Shown piece after piece: positions 55,487-64,000 of a DNA stretch of 64,000 nucleotides. Position numbers and translations under genes: made by a program. The stretch is from Candidatus Dadabacteria bacterium. Its GTDB lineage: Bacteria > Desulfobacterota_D > UBA1144 > Nemesobacterales > Nemesobacteraceae. The notes under the pieces were generated by a model, which was given only the letters and a program-made list of their open reading frames with translations, searched no databases and had not been told where the DNA came from. The stretch's first letter is position 1. Every line of letters begins with the position of its first letter. The stretch covers positions 186,001-250,000 of the forward strand of contig JAJECI010000011.1 of NCBI GenBank assembly GCA_022822065.1, given 5' to 3'.

Positions 55487-55723
55487 TCAACTATCCGCAG
55501 TTTCTACTGTGACCGAATCAGGATTCTGCATTAGAAAATCAGCCTTTTTCTTCGCCTCCATCCAGTCCGGCGCCTCTCCAATCTTTATGAGCGTGTTTTT
55601 TGCGGTGGCCTTGAGAAAAAGATGCCCCGTCTTCTTATCCCAGAAAATCTGCCAGTTATCCCCCCGGAAGTCCCTTAGCCATCCGAAGGGAAAAAATCCA
55701 GAATAGTCAGTGCCGGACTTCAT
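55487..55723 (-). CDS. Unknown small protein
   Basis: 78 residues. Begins MKSGTDYSGFFPFGWLRDFRG; aromatic-rich first half, then a helical end. AAGGAGAAAAAGC fixes the ATG at 55723 over an earlier start at 55792. No motif recognised. It lies 109 bp after the nth stop on the same strand. Confidence 0.65.
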   Translation of the reverse strand: MKSGTDYSGFFPFGWLRDFRGDNWQIFWDKKTGHLFLKATAKNTLIKIGEAPDWMEAKKKADFLMQNPDSVTVETADS

Positions 55724-55832
55724 CTGCTTTTTCTCCTTCTGCGTTCCGTAGTTACTTTGAGAGCCGGGTGAAAATACCCGGCGGTTTTGCACTCAAAGCG
55801 TTTTCCAAGAATCTCTTTAACACTAACAGTTC

Positions 55833-56483
55833 TCACGATGCGTAAAGCTCCTCGAAATACAGGCATACGTGCGATATTCCGCACTTCGAACACACGGGCT
55901 TTCTCGCCTTGCAGACATTTCTTCCGTGATCACCCAGGGAATTTGAAAAAAACGTCCAGTCTTTTTCCGGAACGCACTCTCTAAGATCAAATTCAATCTT
56001 AACGGGGTCGGAATTCGAGGTAAGACCAAGTCGGCGGCTTAACCTCATTATATGTGTGTCAACTATTATTCCGGGTTTTCTGAAATAGTTGCCGATTATA
56101 ACATTTGCCGTTTTCCTCCCGATTCCCGGGAGCTTGACCAGCTCTTCCATTTCGGAAGGTACTTTCCCCTTGTGTTTTCGTATTATCTCCCTTGAACAGT
56201 TTATTATCGCTTTTGCCTTATTTCTGTAAAAACCTGTTGATCTTACATCGTTTTGGAGTTCTTCTTCTGATGCACGAGAAAATGCCTTTAGGTCCGGGTA
56301 CTTCTCGAAAAGCCCCGGGGTTATCATATTTACCCGTTTATCAGTGCACTGGGCGGAGAGAATAGATCCGACCAGAAGCTCTGATGCACTGTTAAAAACA
56401 AGATGGCATTTTGCGTCGGGATAAGCTTTCTTCAGAAATTGAAGAACCTTCCGCGCTTTCTTTTTTATATCCTGGGTATTCAT
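55833..56483 (-). CDS. nth: Endonuclease III (DNA glycosylase/AP lyase)
   Basis: 216 residues. Helix-hairpin-helix LPGIGRKTANV with catalytic Lys124, Asp142 in VDTH, and the C-terminal [4Fe-4S] loop as Cx6Cx2Cx5C. Removes oxidised pyrimidines. Start at ATG 56483 rather than TTG 56495; neither has a strong ribosome site. Confidence 0.95.
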   Translation of the reverse strand: MNTQDIKKKARKVLQFLKKAYPDAKCHLVFNSASELLVGSILSAQCTDKRVNMITPGLFEKYPDLKAFSRASEEELQNDVRSTGFYRNKAKAIINCSREIIRKHKGKVPSEMEELVKLPGIGRKTANVIIGNYFRKPGIIVDTHIMRLSRRLGLTSNSDPVKIEFDLRECVPEKDWTFFSNSLGDHGRNVCKARKPVCSKCGISHVCLYFEELYAS

Positions 56484-56615
56484 CTTGAACAGCAAAATAT
56501 ATACGTGAAACTTCTTAAGCTACAAGCTGATACAGCCTGAAGCGCGAGGGAAACTCTTTTGAGCTCTTTCCACGCCGCCATCTTATCCGCATAGAAATAT
56601 TTTCTCGAAGACATA

Positions 56616-56654
56616 AAAAAAGGGGGAAATGAAACTTTCAAATCCCCCTTTTTT
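56616..56654. terminator. Strong bidirectional intrinsic terminator
   Basis: 12-bp stem, arms 56616-56627 and 56643-56654, GGGGGA core with A/T runs on both flanks and an extra small stem in the loop. It ends the ferredoxin transcript on the minus strand. Confidence 0.88.
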
Positions 56655-56681
56655 CTCTTTAAAGTCAGTTGTTAGTGAGGT

Positions 56682-56948
56682 TTAGTCATTTCTGGCCGGT
56701 TCAAGGCCTTCTTTGCCCTCGAAGAAATCTTTGTTTATGTCAATGAACTTCTGCCATTTCTCGGGCAATTCATCTTCGTGAAATATGGCTTCCACTGGGC
56801 AGGGGTCTACGCACGCTCCGCAGTCTATGCATTCATCGGGATGTATGATCAACTGATCATCTCCCTCATATATGCAATCAACCGGGCACGCTTCAACACA
56901 AGCCTTGTCCTTCACTCCGATGCATGGTTCGGCAATTATGTATGCCAT
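56682..56948 (-). CDS. Ferredoxin, 7Fe/8Fe type
   Basis: 88 residues. First cluster [17 protein letters not shown], second [16 protein letters not shown]; the family is FdxA-like, commonly holding a [3Fe-4S] and a [4Fe-4S] cluster. Electron carrier; partner unknown. It stands alone with a terminator 28 bp downstream. Confidence 0.93.
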   Translation of the reverse strand: MAYIIAEPCIGVKDKACVEACPVDCIYEGDDQLIIHPDECIDCGACVDPCPVEAIFHEDELPEKWQKFIDINKDFFEGKEGLEPARND

Positions 56949-57047
56949 CTTTTAGAACCTCCGAATTGGCACGCTACCACTTATCATCTCTATACTAACC
57001 AAAGCACTTTCAAATAAAAGGCATCAGGACAACCGACCCCTCTATAT

Positions 57048-57398
57048 TCATTCCCCTTCCTGAGAAGGCTCCAAGGGTTCTCCCAAAGATTCTTCGACAG
57101 GCGGAGAGGTTTCTTCAAACATTTCAATCGGCGATTTCTCCACCACCGACCCTGATATCGATTTTACGGATGTGTAACCGAGAAAAAGCGAGGTAATTAC
57201 GAAGATGAGCCCAAAAAGCCTGGTCATCTTAACGAGAAAAGGCATTGCACCGCTTGAACCAAAAAGCGACTCCGAACTCCCGCCTCCAAACATTGAACCT
57301 ATGTCCGCGGACTTGCTCGGCTGAAGCAGTATGATCAGCACAAGAAGGATGCTGACGATGATATGAATAATTTTCACCGACGGTATTAAGAACTCCAA
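57048..57398 (-). CDS. secG: Preprotein translocase subunit SecG
   Basis: 116 residues with two membrane spans (IIHIIVSILLVLIILLQ and LFGLIFVITSLFLGY) and the GSMFGGGSSESLFG loop of SecG. A Pro/Glu-rich C-terminal tail extends it. The start is TTG, with GGAGG eight bases upstream, four bp after the tpiA stop. Confidence 0.93.
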   Translation of the reverse strand: MEFLIPSVKIIHIIVSILLVLIILLQPSKSADIGSMFGGGSSESLFGSSGAMPFLVKMTRLFGLIFVITSLFLGYTSVKSISGSVVEKSPIEMFEETSPPVEESLGEPLEPSQEGE

Positions 57399-57401
57399 TT
57401 T

Positions 57402-58196
57402 CTAACCCTCCACGGATTTTATTATTCTAAAAAAAGAGTCGGCTGAAAGACTTTCTCCTCCAACCAGAACCCCGTCAACTTCATCAACAGACATTATCTC
57501 TCCTATATTACCCGTTTTGACGCTCCCGCCATATAAAATTTTCACACTACTACCTAACCGGGGAAACATCTCGGTTAAAAGCTCTCGTATGTATCCGTGA
57601 ATCTCGGCTATTTCCGAAGAAGTGGCATTTTTCCCCGTCCCTATGGCCCAGACCGGCTCGTACGCTATGACGACATCTAAAATCCGCTCTTCATCCAGAT
57701 CGCGCAGCGCATTTTCTACCTGGATCTTTATCGGCGAGAAGAGCAGCTCTTTTCTCTTCGAAATGTCTTCACTTCCGCGGATTGCTTCTTCTCTCTGGAC
57801 TTCGGTTTCCCCCACGCAGAGAATTATTTTCAACCCGCAGGAGATTGATAGCAGAAGTTTTTCACGGACCTGCTCATCATTCTCCCCAAGTATGTGCCTT
57901 CTCTCCGAATGGCCAACAATAGCCCAATTGCATCCGGCGTCCAAAAGCATCGGCGCGGAAATCTCGCCAGTGAACGCCCCACTTATTCTGCCGGAAACGT
58001 TTTGGGCCCCAAGATCTACGGTCGAACCCGAGATGCGTCTTCCTACCACGTCAAGAACCGTATAGGGAGGCGCGAGCACTACCTGACATGCGGAGTAGTC
58101 TTCTCCAAGCAGGCTGACTATTGCGCCGGACAACTCCAGTGCCTCCTCCCGAAGCAAGTTCATTTTCCAGTTTCCAACGACAAGTTTTTTATCCAT
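57402..58196 (-). CDS. tpiA: Triosephosphate isomerase
   Basis: 264 residues, TIM barrel. Catalytic Lys in VGNWKMN, His in VGHSERR, Glu in YEPVWAIGTG, and the phosphate loop in ILYGGSVK. Slightly long because of an insertion near residue 145 (AIRGSEDISKRKELLFS). Operon tpiA-secG is typical. Confidence 0.96.
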   Translation of the reverse strand: MDKKLVVGNWKMNLLREEALELSGAIVSLLGEDYSACQVVLAPPYTVLDVVGRRISGSTVDLGAQNVSGRISGAFTGEISAPMLLDAGCNWAIVGHSERRHILGENDEQVREKLLLSISCGLKIILCVGETEVQREEAIRGSEDISKRKELLFSPIKIQVENALRDLDEERILDVVIAYEPVWAIGTGKNATSSEIAEIHGYIRELLTEMFPRLGSSVKILYGGSVKTGNIGEIMSVDEVDGVLVGGESLSADSFFRIIKSVEG

Positions 58197-58293
58197 TTAA
58201 CGCCCCGTGACGAAAATTCGTCTTATCCGGAAAAAGCGAGAAAGCTACTCCCCGATCACAACTAATGCAAACTTTTTTCTCTCCAAAAAACAC

Positions 58294-59433
58294 TTAACCC
58301 AGAAATTCACCCAGCCTTTTTACTCCCTCCCGTATGGAGTCAACCGACGTCGTATAGGAAAACCTGAGATAATCTCTTCCCCTGTCGCTGAAATCTATTC
58401 CGGGAGTTACCCCCACGTGGCAGTTCTCAAGAATATCAAATGCGAGGCTCCAGGAGTCTCGGCTCCATCGGGAGGAATTCACAAAAACGTAGAACGCCCC
58501 CTTGGGTTCAACCGAAATATCAAATCCAACCGAGGAAAGGCCTTTTATCATCTCTTTTCTTCTTCTGTCAAACTCAGCCACCATCGCCTCGCTTCCGCCG
58601 CCTTTTTTCACTTCCTCAATAGCGGCAACTCCCGCTTTCTGAACAAAAGAGCCGGCGGAAATAAAGAGGTTCTGCTGAAGTTTTTGCACGTACCTTACGA
58701 GGTCTTCTGGAACTATCATGTAACCGAGACGCCAACCTGTCATGGAATAGAATTTGGCGAAGCCGTTTATCGCTATGGCATTGTCAGTGAATTCCAGAAT
58801 GGAGTTAACGCGCGCGCCATAGACAAGACCGTGGTAGATTTCATCCGAAATCACGAAAAGACCCATCTCGGACAGTTCCCGGAGAACTTCTCTGTCCATA
58901 ACGGCCCCGGTGGGATTCGCGGGAGAATTTACCAGAACAGCCTTTGTTTTTCTGCCGATATTCTTTCTGATTTCCGCGGGGTCAACCTGATAACCGTCAC
59001 TTTCGTAAACGGGTATTTTCTTCGCGACCCCTCTCGCAACGCTTATTATCTGCGGATAACATGCGTAATGCGGGTCCGTTATCAATATCTCATCGCCGGG
59101 GTTAAGAACGGTCAGCATCGCCAGCAGGAGCGCCGGGGAACTGCCTAGAGTTATTATTACCCTTTCATACCCCACTTCTATTCCGTAAGTACGGCTGTAG
59201 TCCTCCGCGACGCTTTGGCGGAGCTCATCAATTCCAAGACTGCTTGTGTACTTCGTGTAGCCTTTCTCTATCCACTTCGCGGCAGCAGAGCATATTTCAT
59301 CGGGAGTATTGAAATCAGGCTCTCCAACCTCGAAATGTATGATGTCTTGACCTTCATCCTCAAGGCGCTTTGCCCTCTCGAGGATGTCCATTACGTAGAA
59401 AGGTTCTATGTTCTTAACCAGATCTGAAATCAT
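58294..59433 (-). CDS. Class I/II pyridoxal-phosphate aminotransferase
   Basis: 379 residues. Starts MISDLVKNIEPFYVMDILERA with VGEPDFNTPDEI; PLP Lys in NGFAKFYSMTGWRLGY; NPANPTG in the form NSPANPTGAV. Belongs to the aspartate-aminotransferase-like group; substrate not settled. Between def and tpiA, in the same direction. Confidence 0.9.
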   Translation of the reverse strand: MISDLVKNIEPFYVMDILERAKRLEDEGQDIIHFEVGEPDFNTPDEICSAAAKWIEKGYTKYTSSLGIDELRQSVAEDYSRTYGIEVGYERVIITLGSSPALLLAMLTVLNPGDEILITDPHYACYPQIISVARGVAKKIPVYESDGYQVDPAEIRKNIGRKTKAVLVNSPANPTGAVMDREVLRELSEMGLFVISDEIYHGLVYGARVNSILEFTDNAIAINGFAKFYSMTGWRLGYMIVPEDLVRYVQKLQQNLFISAGSFVQKAGVAAIEEVKKGGGSEAMVAEFDRRRKEMIKGLSSVGFDISVEPKGAFYVFVNSSRWSRDSWSLAFDILENCHVGVTPGIDFSDRGRDYLRFSYTTSVDSIREGVKRLGEFLG

Positions 59434-59471
59434 GTCGTGAAATCGCCCTCGGAATCAAGCAAAACAAAGAA

Positions 59472-59987
59472 TTAATCCTGCGCGGAGACGAACCGCTCGT
59501 TGATTTGTTTTACAAGAAGATCTCTTTTAAGTTGTCTTAGCCTGTCAAAAAACAATATACCATCAAGATGATCAATTTCATGCTGAAGCACCCTTGACAA
59601 CATTCCGTCCGCATCAATAGTGAACCGCTTTCCTTTTCTGTCGAGGGCAGATACACGAACTTGGTCTTTTCTTCTTATATTCGCAAAAAATCCAGGCACG
59701 CTAAGACAACCTTCCTCTCCCATCTGGAACCCTCGAGAGGAAACAATCTCGGGATTTACAAGCTCGTAGAACTCCCTTTCTTCACTCTCGGGTAAAGGCA
59801 CATCAACTACCAGGACCCGGACATTCCTGCCGACCTGTGGAGCCGCAAGTCCGACGCCATCTGCATCGCGGAGCGTCTCCGTCATATCATCCAGAAGACG
59901 TTCAAGGTCCTCATCTGGTTTCTCCACGGGCCGGGATTTTCTCTTTAACTCGGGGGCGGGATAAAAAAGGATATCAAGCAAGGGCAT
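59472..59987 (-). CDS. def: Peptide deformylase
   Basis: 171 residues. The three motifs GVGLAAPQVG, EEGCLSVPG (metal Cys) and QHEIDHLDG (metal His pair and catalytic Glu) are intact. Removes the formyl group from nascent proteins. No fmt gene is adjacent, which is unusual. Confidence 0.96.
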   Translation of the reverse strand: MPLLDILFYPAPELKRKSRPVEKPDEDLERLLDDMTETLRDADGVGLAAPQVGRNVRVLVVDVPLPESEEREFYELVNPEIVSSRGFQMGEEGCLSVPGFFANIRRKDQVRVSALDRKGKRFTIDADGMLSRVLQHEIDHLDGILFFDRLRQLKRDLLVKQINERFVSAQD

Positions 59988-60037
59988 CTGCGACGCTTAT
60001 AAAAGAAGGGTTGTTAGCAGACCTAAGCCGCGGTCTG

Positions 60038-60328
60038 TCATTTGTCACTGTTTTTTTCCGTAAGTTTCGGAGCAAGCCAGCTGCTTACCCTAAACAGTGG
60101 AAGGGTTTTTTCGCCAATGTATATTTTTTCGCCTGTTCTGGGATTCCTTCCTTCATAAGGCTCGTAATTTTTCGTAAAGAAACTTCCGAAATGTCTTATC
60201 TCTATTCTTTCCCCATCACGAAGCATCTCGGTCATGGCGTTAATTATGGCGTCGAGAACCTTTCTGGATTCTACGGAATTAAGTTCAAATCTCCGTGAAA
60301 GCTCCTTTTCAATATCCGATTTTTTCAT
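60038..60328 (-). CDS. HU/IHF-family DNA-bending protein
   Basis: 96 residues. IHF/HU fold with KVLDAIINAMTEMLRDGERIEIRHFGSF and the arm GRNPRTGEKI carrying the intercalating Pro. Closest to IHF subunits. Own promoter upstream. First gene of the operon into def. Confidence 0.92.
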   Translation of the reverse strand: MKKSDIEKELSRRFELNSVESRKVLDAIINAMTEMLRDGERIEIRHFGSFFTKNYEPYEGRNPRTGEKIYIGEKTLPLFRVSSWLAPKLTEKNSDK

Positions 60329-60336
60329 GACGTTTT

Positions 60337-60366
60337 AAAAATCAGTAAGGTTAGGACCTGATTTTT
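60337..60366 (-). terminator. Hairpin between metH and the IHF-like gene
   Basis: 9-bp perfect stem (60337-60345 with 60358-60366) with T5 at the end on the minus strand. It lies after metH and also at the very 5' end of the IHF-like transcript. Confidence 0.55.
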
Positions 60367-60367
60367 C

Positions 60368-60396
60368 ACTCTAGATATTTTAAAGCCGTTTGTCAA
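60368..60396 (-). promoter_or_regulatory. Sigma-70-type promoter of the IHF-like operon
   Basis: Minus strand: -35 TTGACA (60396-60391), 17-bp spacer, -10 TAGAGT (60373-60368). Confidence 0.65.
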
Positions 60397-60425
60397 GTAA
60401 GCCCTCGATTTTGCGAAGAAAATTC

Positions 60426-63400
60426 TCAGTACCCGAGATTCGGCCGGAGCCATTTTTCCGCCTCTTCAAGATCGATTGTTTTTCTCCTCGCGTAATCCAG
60501 GACCTGGTCTTTTAGTATTTTCCCAAGAAAGAAATATCTTGATTCGGGGTGGGCCATGTAGAACCCTGAAACCGAACTCGGCGGAGTCATGGCGAAGCTC
60601 TCAGTAAGCGACACACCCGTGTGTTTTTCCGCCTCGAGAAGATCCCAGAGAATCTCTTTTTCAGTGTGGTCCGGACATGAAGGGTAGCCGGGAGCAGGTC
60701 TTATGCCCCTGTATTTTTCGTTTATCAGGTCTTCGGAACTGAGCTTTTCTTCTTTTCCGTACCCCCAGAGGTCCCTTACTTTTTTATGAATCATCTCTGC
60801 AAGAGCTTCGGCTATCCTATCCCCCAGAACACTTGCCATAATCGAATTGTAGTCATCCCCTTTTTGCTTAAAATCTTCGGAGAATTTCTCAACTCCTTCA
60901 CCGGCAGTCACCACAAAGCCCCCAATGTAATCTTCTTTGCCCGAGACTTTCGGCGCTACAAAATCTGAAAGACAGTAATAGTGACCCTCTTTAGAACGCA
61001 TCTCCTGCTGTCTTAGAAAATGAAACGTTGCCAGAACCTGTCTTTCTTCTCCATGGACTTCACAAGCGCTATGGCAGTCGCACTTCTTACCGGTTGCCGG
61101 AGCCTGCATCTTTTCTCCATAAACTTCAACATCGTCTCCGACGCTGTTTGCGCGAAAGAGTCCGACAACAGCGCGGGGGGTGAAAACTTTTTCCAGGATT
61201 ATCCGCTTAAGGAGTGCCTGACCGTCCCGGTAAAGTTTTTTTGCCTGATCTCCTCTTTCGGGGTGCTCAAGTATTTTCGGAAAAACTCCTTTAAGCTCCC
61301 ACGCCCAGAAAAAAGGAGACCAGTCGATGTAACCGGCGACTTCCTCAAGAGAGATGCTGTCGAAGACAAAGACTCCAAGACGCCCGGGACACTCTATCGC
61401 AATATTATCCCAGTCGGTCGTAAACGCTTTTTCCCTGGCCTTTTCTATGGAAGCGTATTCCGTCTGGCCGCGGGCTTTTTCAAAACGTTCCTTCTGTTCC
61501 AGGTTGCTTTTTTCCAGTTTCTCCATGTAAAGCCGGGCTTTTTCCGGGTCCAGCATCTCGTTGCAGGCACCTACCACGAGCGAAGCATCGGCTACGTGAT
61601 CAACTATGCCGCTGTATCCGGGAGCTATTTTTATCGCAGTATGAGCCCTGCTCGTGGTCGCCCCGCCAATAAGAAGGGGTATGGAAAACCCCTCCCGTTC
61701 CATCTCTTTAGCGTTATACACCATTTCGTCAAGAGAAGGTGTAATCAGTCCGCTCAATCCTATGAAATCCGCGCGATGCTCTTTTGCAACGTTGAGTATT
61801 CTCTCGCAGGGAACCATTACCCCGAGGTCTATCACTTCGTAGTTGTTGCAGCCAAGAACCACAGACACTATGTTTTTTCCTATATCGTGGACATCTCCCT
61901 TCACGGTGGCTATAACGAATTTCCCCTTGACTCCCCCGCTTCCTTCTTTTTCCTCTTCCATAAAAGGCTGAAGATGCGCAACGGCTCTTTTCATGACTCT
62001 GGCGCTTTTCACCACCTGGGGAAGAAACATCTTGCCGTCGCCGAACAGATCCCCGACCACTTTCATGCCATCCATAAGAGGACCCTCGATGACCTCAAGC
62101 GGGGCTCCGTACTTAATCCTCGCCTCTTCCGTGTCATCCTCGATGAAGTCAGCTATGCCGTTTACAAGGGAGTGCTCAAGACGTTTCTCAACCTCAAGCT
62201 CTCTCCATTGCCTGGTTTCCTTTTCCGCGCTCCCGGACTTTACCCCTTCAAAATGTTTCGCATATTCAACAAGACGCTCCGTGGCGTCGGGGCGACGGTT
62301 AAGAAGCACGTCTTCCACTTTTTCAAGAAGTTCGGGTTCGATGTCGTCGTAAACGGTTAGCATCCCGGCGTTTACTATTCCCATGTCAAACCCGGCTTTT
62401 ATGGCGTGGTAGAGAAACGCGCTGTGCATAGCTTCGCGCACTACGTTGTTTCCCCTGAAGGAAAAAGATATGTTGCTTACTCCGCCGCTTGTGAGCGCCC
62501 CGGGGCAGGATTTTTTTATCTCCCTTACGGCCTCGATGAAATTCACGGCGTAGGAATTGTGTTCCTCGATCCCGGTTCCGACAGTAAGTATGTTCGGGTC
62601 AAAGATTATGTCGCAGGGATCCATGCCCACTTCTTCAGTTAATATGCGGTAGGCCCTTTTGCAGATTTCCACCTTGTCCTCTTTGGAGGTCGCCTGGCCT
62701 TTTTCGTCAAAAGCCATTACCACGACTGAAGCGCCGTAGCGCATTGCCTCTTTTGCCTGTTCGCGGAACACTTCCTCGCCTTCCTTAAGACTTATGGAAT
62801 TTACAATGCACTTGCCCTGAATGCATTTAAGTCCCTGCTCAATAACGGACCACTTGGAACTGTCTATCATCACCGGAACCTTGGTCACCTCGGGTTCCGA
62901 CGCGATAAGATTGAGGAAACGCTTCATGCAGGCTTCAGAGTCAAGAAGCCCCTCATCGAAATTAACGTCTATTATGTTTGCTCCGTTCTCCACCTGCTGA
63001 AGAGCTATCGAAACAGCTCCTTCATAATCTTCTTCCTTTACAAGTCTCGCGAACTTTGGAGAACCCGTAACGTTGGCCCTCTCCCCGACCATTATGAAAG
63101 GTCTCTCGCCATCAGAGGTTATGGTAAGGGGTTCAAGACCGCTTAACCTGGTTGCGTCTTTGCGAACTGGGATTTCTCTTGGCGGAACATCGCTTAGTTT
63201 TTCAACCACCATTTCTATGTGCTCGGGAGTGGTGCCGCAGCATCCGCCTACCATGTTGACAAAACCGCTTTCCGCGAAATCCAGAAGAAGAGTAGAGGTG
63301 ATCTCCGGCGTTTCGTCGTATCCCGTCTCGCTCAACGGGTTGGGAAGTCCGGCGTTGGGGTAGCAGCTTATGCGGCAGTCGGCTATTCGCGAGAGTTCCT

Positions 63401-64000
63401 CTATGTAAGGACGCATCTCTTCTGCCCCCAGCGCGCAGTTTATACCGACGCTGAAGGGCTTTGCGTGGCGAACGGAGTTCCAGAAAGCCTCCACGGTCTG
63501 TCCCGAAAGAGTGCGCCCGGATCGATCCGTTATGGTAACGGAGATCATAACCGGAATCCTTTCCCCTCCACGCGCATCGAAAAAGCCCTCAATGGCGTAT
63601 ATGGCCGCCTTTAGGTTAAGCGTGTCAAAAGTGGTTTCGGGCAGAAGTATATCTACCCCTCCTTCAACAAGAGCCTCCGTCTGCTCGCGGTATGCCTCTA
63701 CGAGCTGGTCAAAGGAAACCGCCCTGTAAGACGGATCGTTTACGTCAGGGGACATTGATGCCGTCTTATTGGTCGGACCCAGCGCTCCGGCGACAAAGCA
63801 AACCCTTCCGGGATTTTTCTCCATAAAATCAGAAGCCGCCTTCTTTGCTAGTTTCGCCGACTCGACATTAAGGGTTCTCACCCAGCTCTCAAGGCCGTAA
63901 TCGGCCTGAGCTATGGAGGTGGAACTAAAGGTATTGGTCTCAACTATGTCGCAGCCGGCCTCGAAGAACTTTCTGTGGATTTCATGTATGATGTCGGGCC
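60426..64000 (-). CDS. metH: B12-dependent methionine synthase, N-terminus cut by window edge
   Basis: Transfers methyl from methyl-THF to homocysteine via cobalamin. The frame is open through base 64000, so only the first part of the homocysteine domain is missing. In order: homocysteine/zinc domain ([16 protein letters not shown]), pterin domain ([12 protein letters not shown]), B12 cap and Rossmann domain with the cobalt His in DVHDIGKN, and the SAM-activation domain ([12 protein letters not shown]). A full multi-domain form, so SAM-dependent reactivation is encoded in the same chain. It is followed by a hairpin, then the IHF-like gene. Confidence 0.96.
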   Translation of the reverse strand, partial: PDIIHEIHRKFFEAGCDIVETNTFSSTSIAQADYGLESWVRTLNVESAKLAKKAASDFMEKNPGRVCFVAGALGPTNKTASMSPDVNDPSYRAVSFDQLVEAYREQTEALVEGGVDILLPETTFDTLNLKAAIYAIEGFFDARGGERIPVMISVTITDRSGRTLSGQTVEAFWNSVRHAKPFSVGINCALGAEEMRPYIEELSRIADCRISCYPNAGLPNPLSETGYDETPEITSTLLLDFAESGFVNMVGGCCGTTPEHIEMVVEKLSDVPPREIPVRKDATRLSGLEPLTITSDGERPFIMVGERANVTGSPKFARLVKEEDYEGAVSIALQQVENGANIIDVNFDEGLLDSEACMKRFLNLIASEPEVTKVPVMIDSSKWSVIEQGLKCIQGKCIVNSISLKEGEEVFREQAKEAMRYGASVVVMAFDEKGQATSKEDKVEICKRAYRILTEEVGMDPCDIIFDPNILTVGTGIEEHNSYAVNFIEAVREIKKSCPGALTSGGVSNISFSFRGNNVVREAMHSAFLYHAIKAGFDMGIVNAGMLTVYDDIEPELLEKVEDVLLNRRPDATERLVEYAKHFEGVKSGSAEKETRQWRELEVEKRLEHSLVNGIADFIEDDTEEARIKYGAPLEVIEGPLMDGMKVVGDLFGDGKMFLPQVVKSARVMKRAVAHLQPFMEEEKEGSGGVKGKFVIATVKGDVHDIGKNIVSVVLGCNNYEVIDLGVMVPCERILNVAKEHRADFIGLSGLITPSLDEMVYNAKEMEREGFSIPLLIGGATTSRAHTAIKIAPGYSGIVDHVADASLVVGACNEMLDPEKARLYMEKLEKSNLEQKERFEKARGQTEYASIEKAREKAFTTDWDNIAIECPGRLGVFVFDSISLEEVAGYIDWSPFFWAWELKGVFPKILEHPERGDQAKKLYRDGQALLKRIILEKVFTPRAVVGLFRANSVGDDVEVYGEKMQAPATGKKCDCHSACEVHGEERQVLATFHFLRQQEMRSKEGHYYCLSDFVAPKVSGKEDYIGGFVVTAGEGVEKFSEDFKQKGDDYNSIMASVLGDRIAEALAEMIHKKVRDLWGYGKEEKLSSEDLINEKYRGIRPAPGYPSCPDHTEKEILWDLLEAEKHTGVSLTESFAMTPPSSVSGFYMAHPESRYFFLGKILKDQVLDYARRKTIDLEEAEKWLRPNLGY

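Noticed and set aside
61020-62360. 446-residue frame opposite metH
   Set aside because: It lies wholly antisense to conserved metH domains, has no family pattern or ribosome site, and follows from the codon bias of metH.

Overview
The window reads as a Gram-negative chromosome segment made mostly of core genes. A class A penicillin-binding protein, a TonB-dependent receptor and a secreted beta-barrel protein show an outer membrane. Housekeeping genes (ileS, proS, clpB, hemA, hemC, ispG, an ispA-like prenyl synthase, metH, tpiA, secG, def) are ordinary chromosomal ones. No insertion sequence, phage, integron or CRISPR array was seen. About three quarters of the genes lie on the minus strand in tight operons, often with 4-bp stop/start overlaps. 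Purines are used freely in codons (many AGA/AGG/ATA) and strong AGGAGG-type ribosome sites are common. Gene content (LutABC, ATP-type PEP carboxykinase, C5 haem pathway, MEP isoprenoid pathway, B12-dependent MetH) fits a heterotroph from a deep lineage once lumped near the Deltaproteobacteria. Candidatus Dadabacteria is my best guess, but this is an inference without a database search.

Layout. 1-2.8 kb: edge of an unknown gene and divergent mrcA. 2.8-5 kb: fmdB-like, SDR and purU on the minus strand. 5.2-8.1 kb: lutABC (L-lactate oxidation). 8.1-11.7 kb: HIT hydrolase, ileS and a small unknown gene. 11.9-15.7 kb: an accessory-looking stretch with a membrane glycosyltransferase, a DUF547 protein, a beta-barrel protein and a small secreted Cys-x-x-Cys protein. 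15.8-20.5 kb: transaldolase, then the antiporter-xseB-ispA-tlyA operon and the initiator tRNA. 20.6-26.0 kb: a minus-strand operon that starts at a strong promoter and runs nuoM, two pyruvoyl-tetrahydropterin-synthase (PTPS) paralogues, an SDR, hemA and hemC. 26.1-33.3 kb: LLM flavin enzyme, radical SAM protein, hflX, nitroreductase and thiolase. 33.4-38.6 kb: clpB converging on a TonB receptor. 38.7-43.3 kb: ispG-proS and the iron-sulfur pair (MIP18-like, Mrp). 43.3-50 kb: epimerase, DnaJ-like, DUF1844, and a kinase-mtnP-rsmG-trmI-MFS operon. 50.1-51.6 kb: tRNA-Lys and tRNA-Glu, then a second MFS paralogue. 51.8-56.9 kb: pckA, two tandem alpha/beta hydrolases, a small unknown gene, nth and a ferredoxin. 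57-64 kb: the IHF/HU-def-aminotransferase-tpiA-secG operon and metH running off the right edge.

The most interesting system is the PTPS pair at 23.5-24.3 kb. The two genes overlap and have complementary active sites. One keeps the catalytic cysteine but has Asn-Tyr where the catalytic Asp-His should be. The other keeps Asp-His but has serine in place of the cysteine. Both keep the zinc histidines. This predicts an obligate heteromeric enzyme, and the SDR directly downstream could act as a sepiapterin-reductase-like partner in making a tetrahydropterin.

Other points worth checking: hflX lacks any standard in-frame start for its conserved N-terminus and may begin at AUA; IleS has lost three of its four C-terminal zinc cysteines; Mrp has lost its CxxC cluster ligands; and an SDR lacks the YxxxK catalytic pair.
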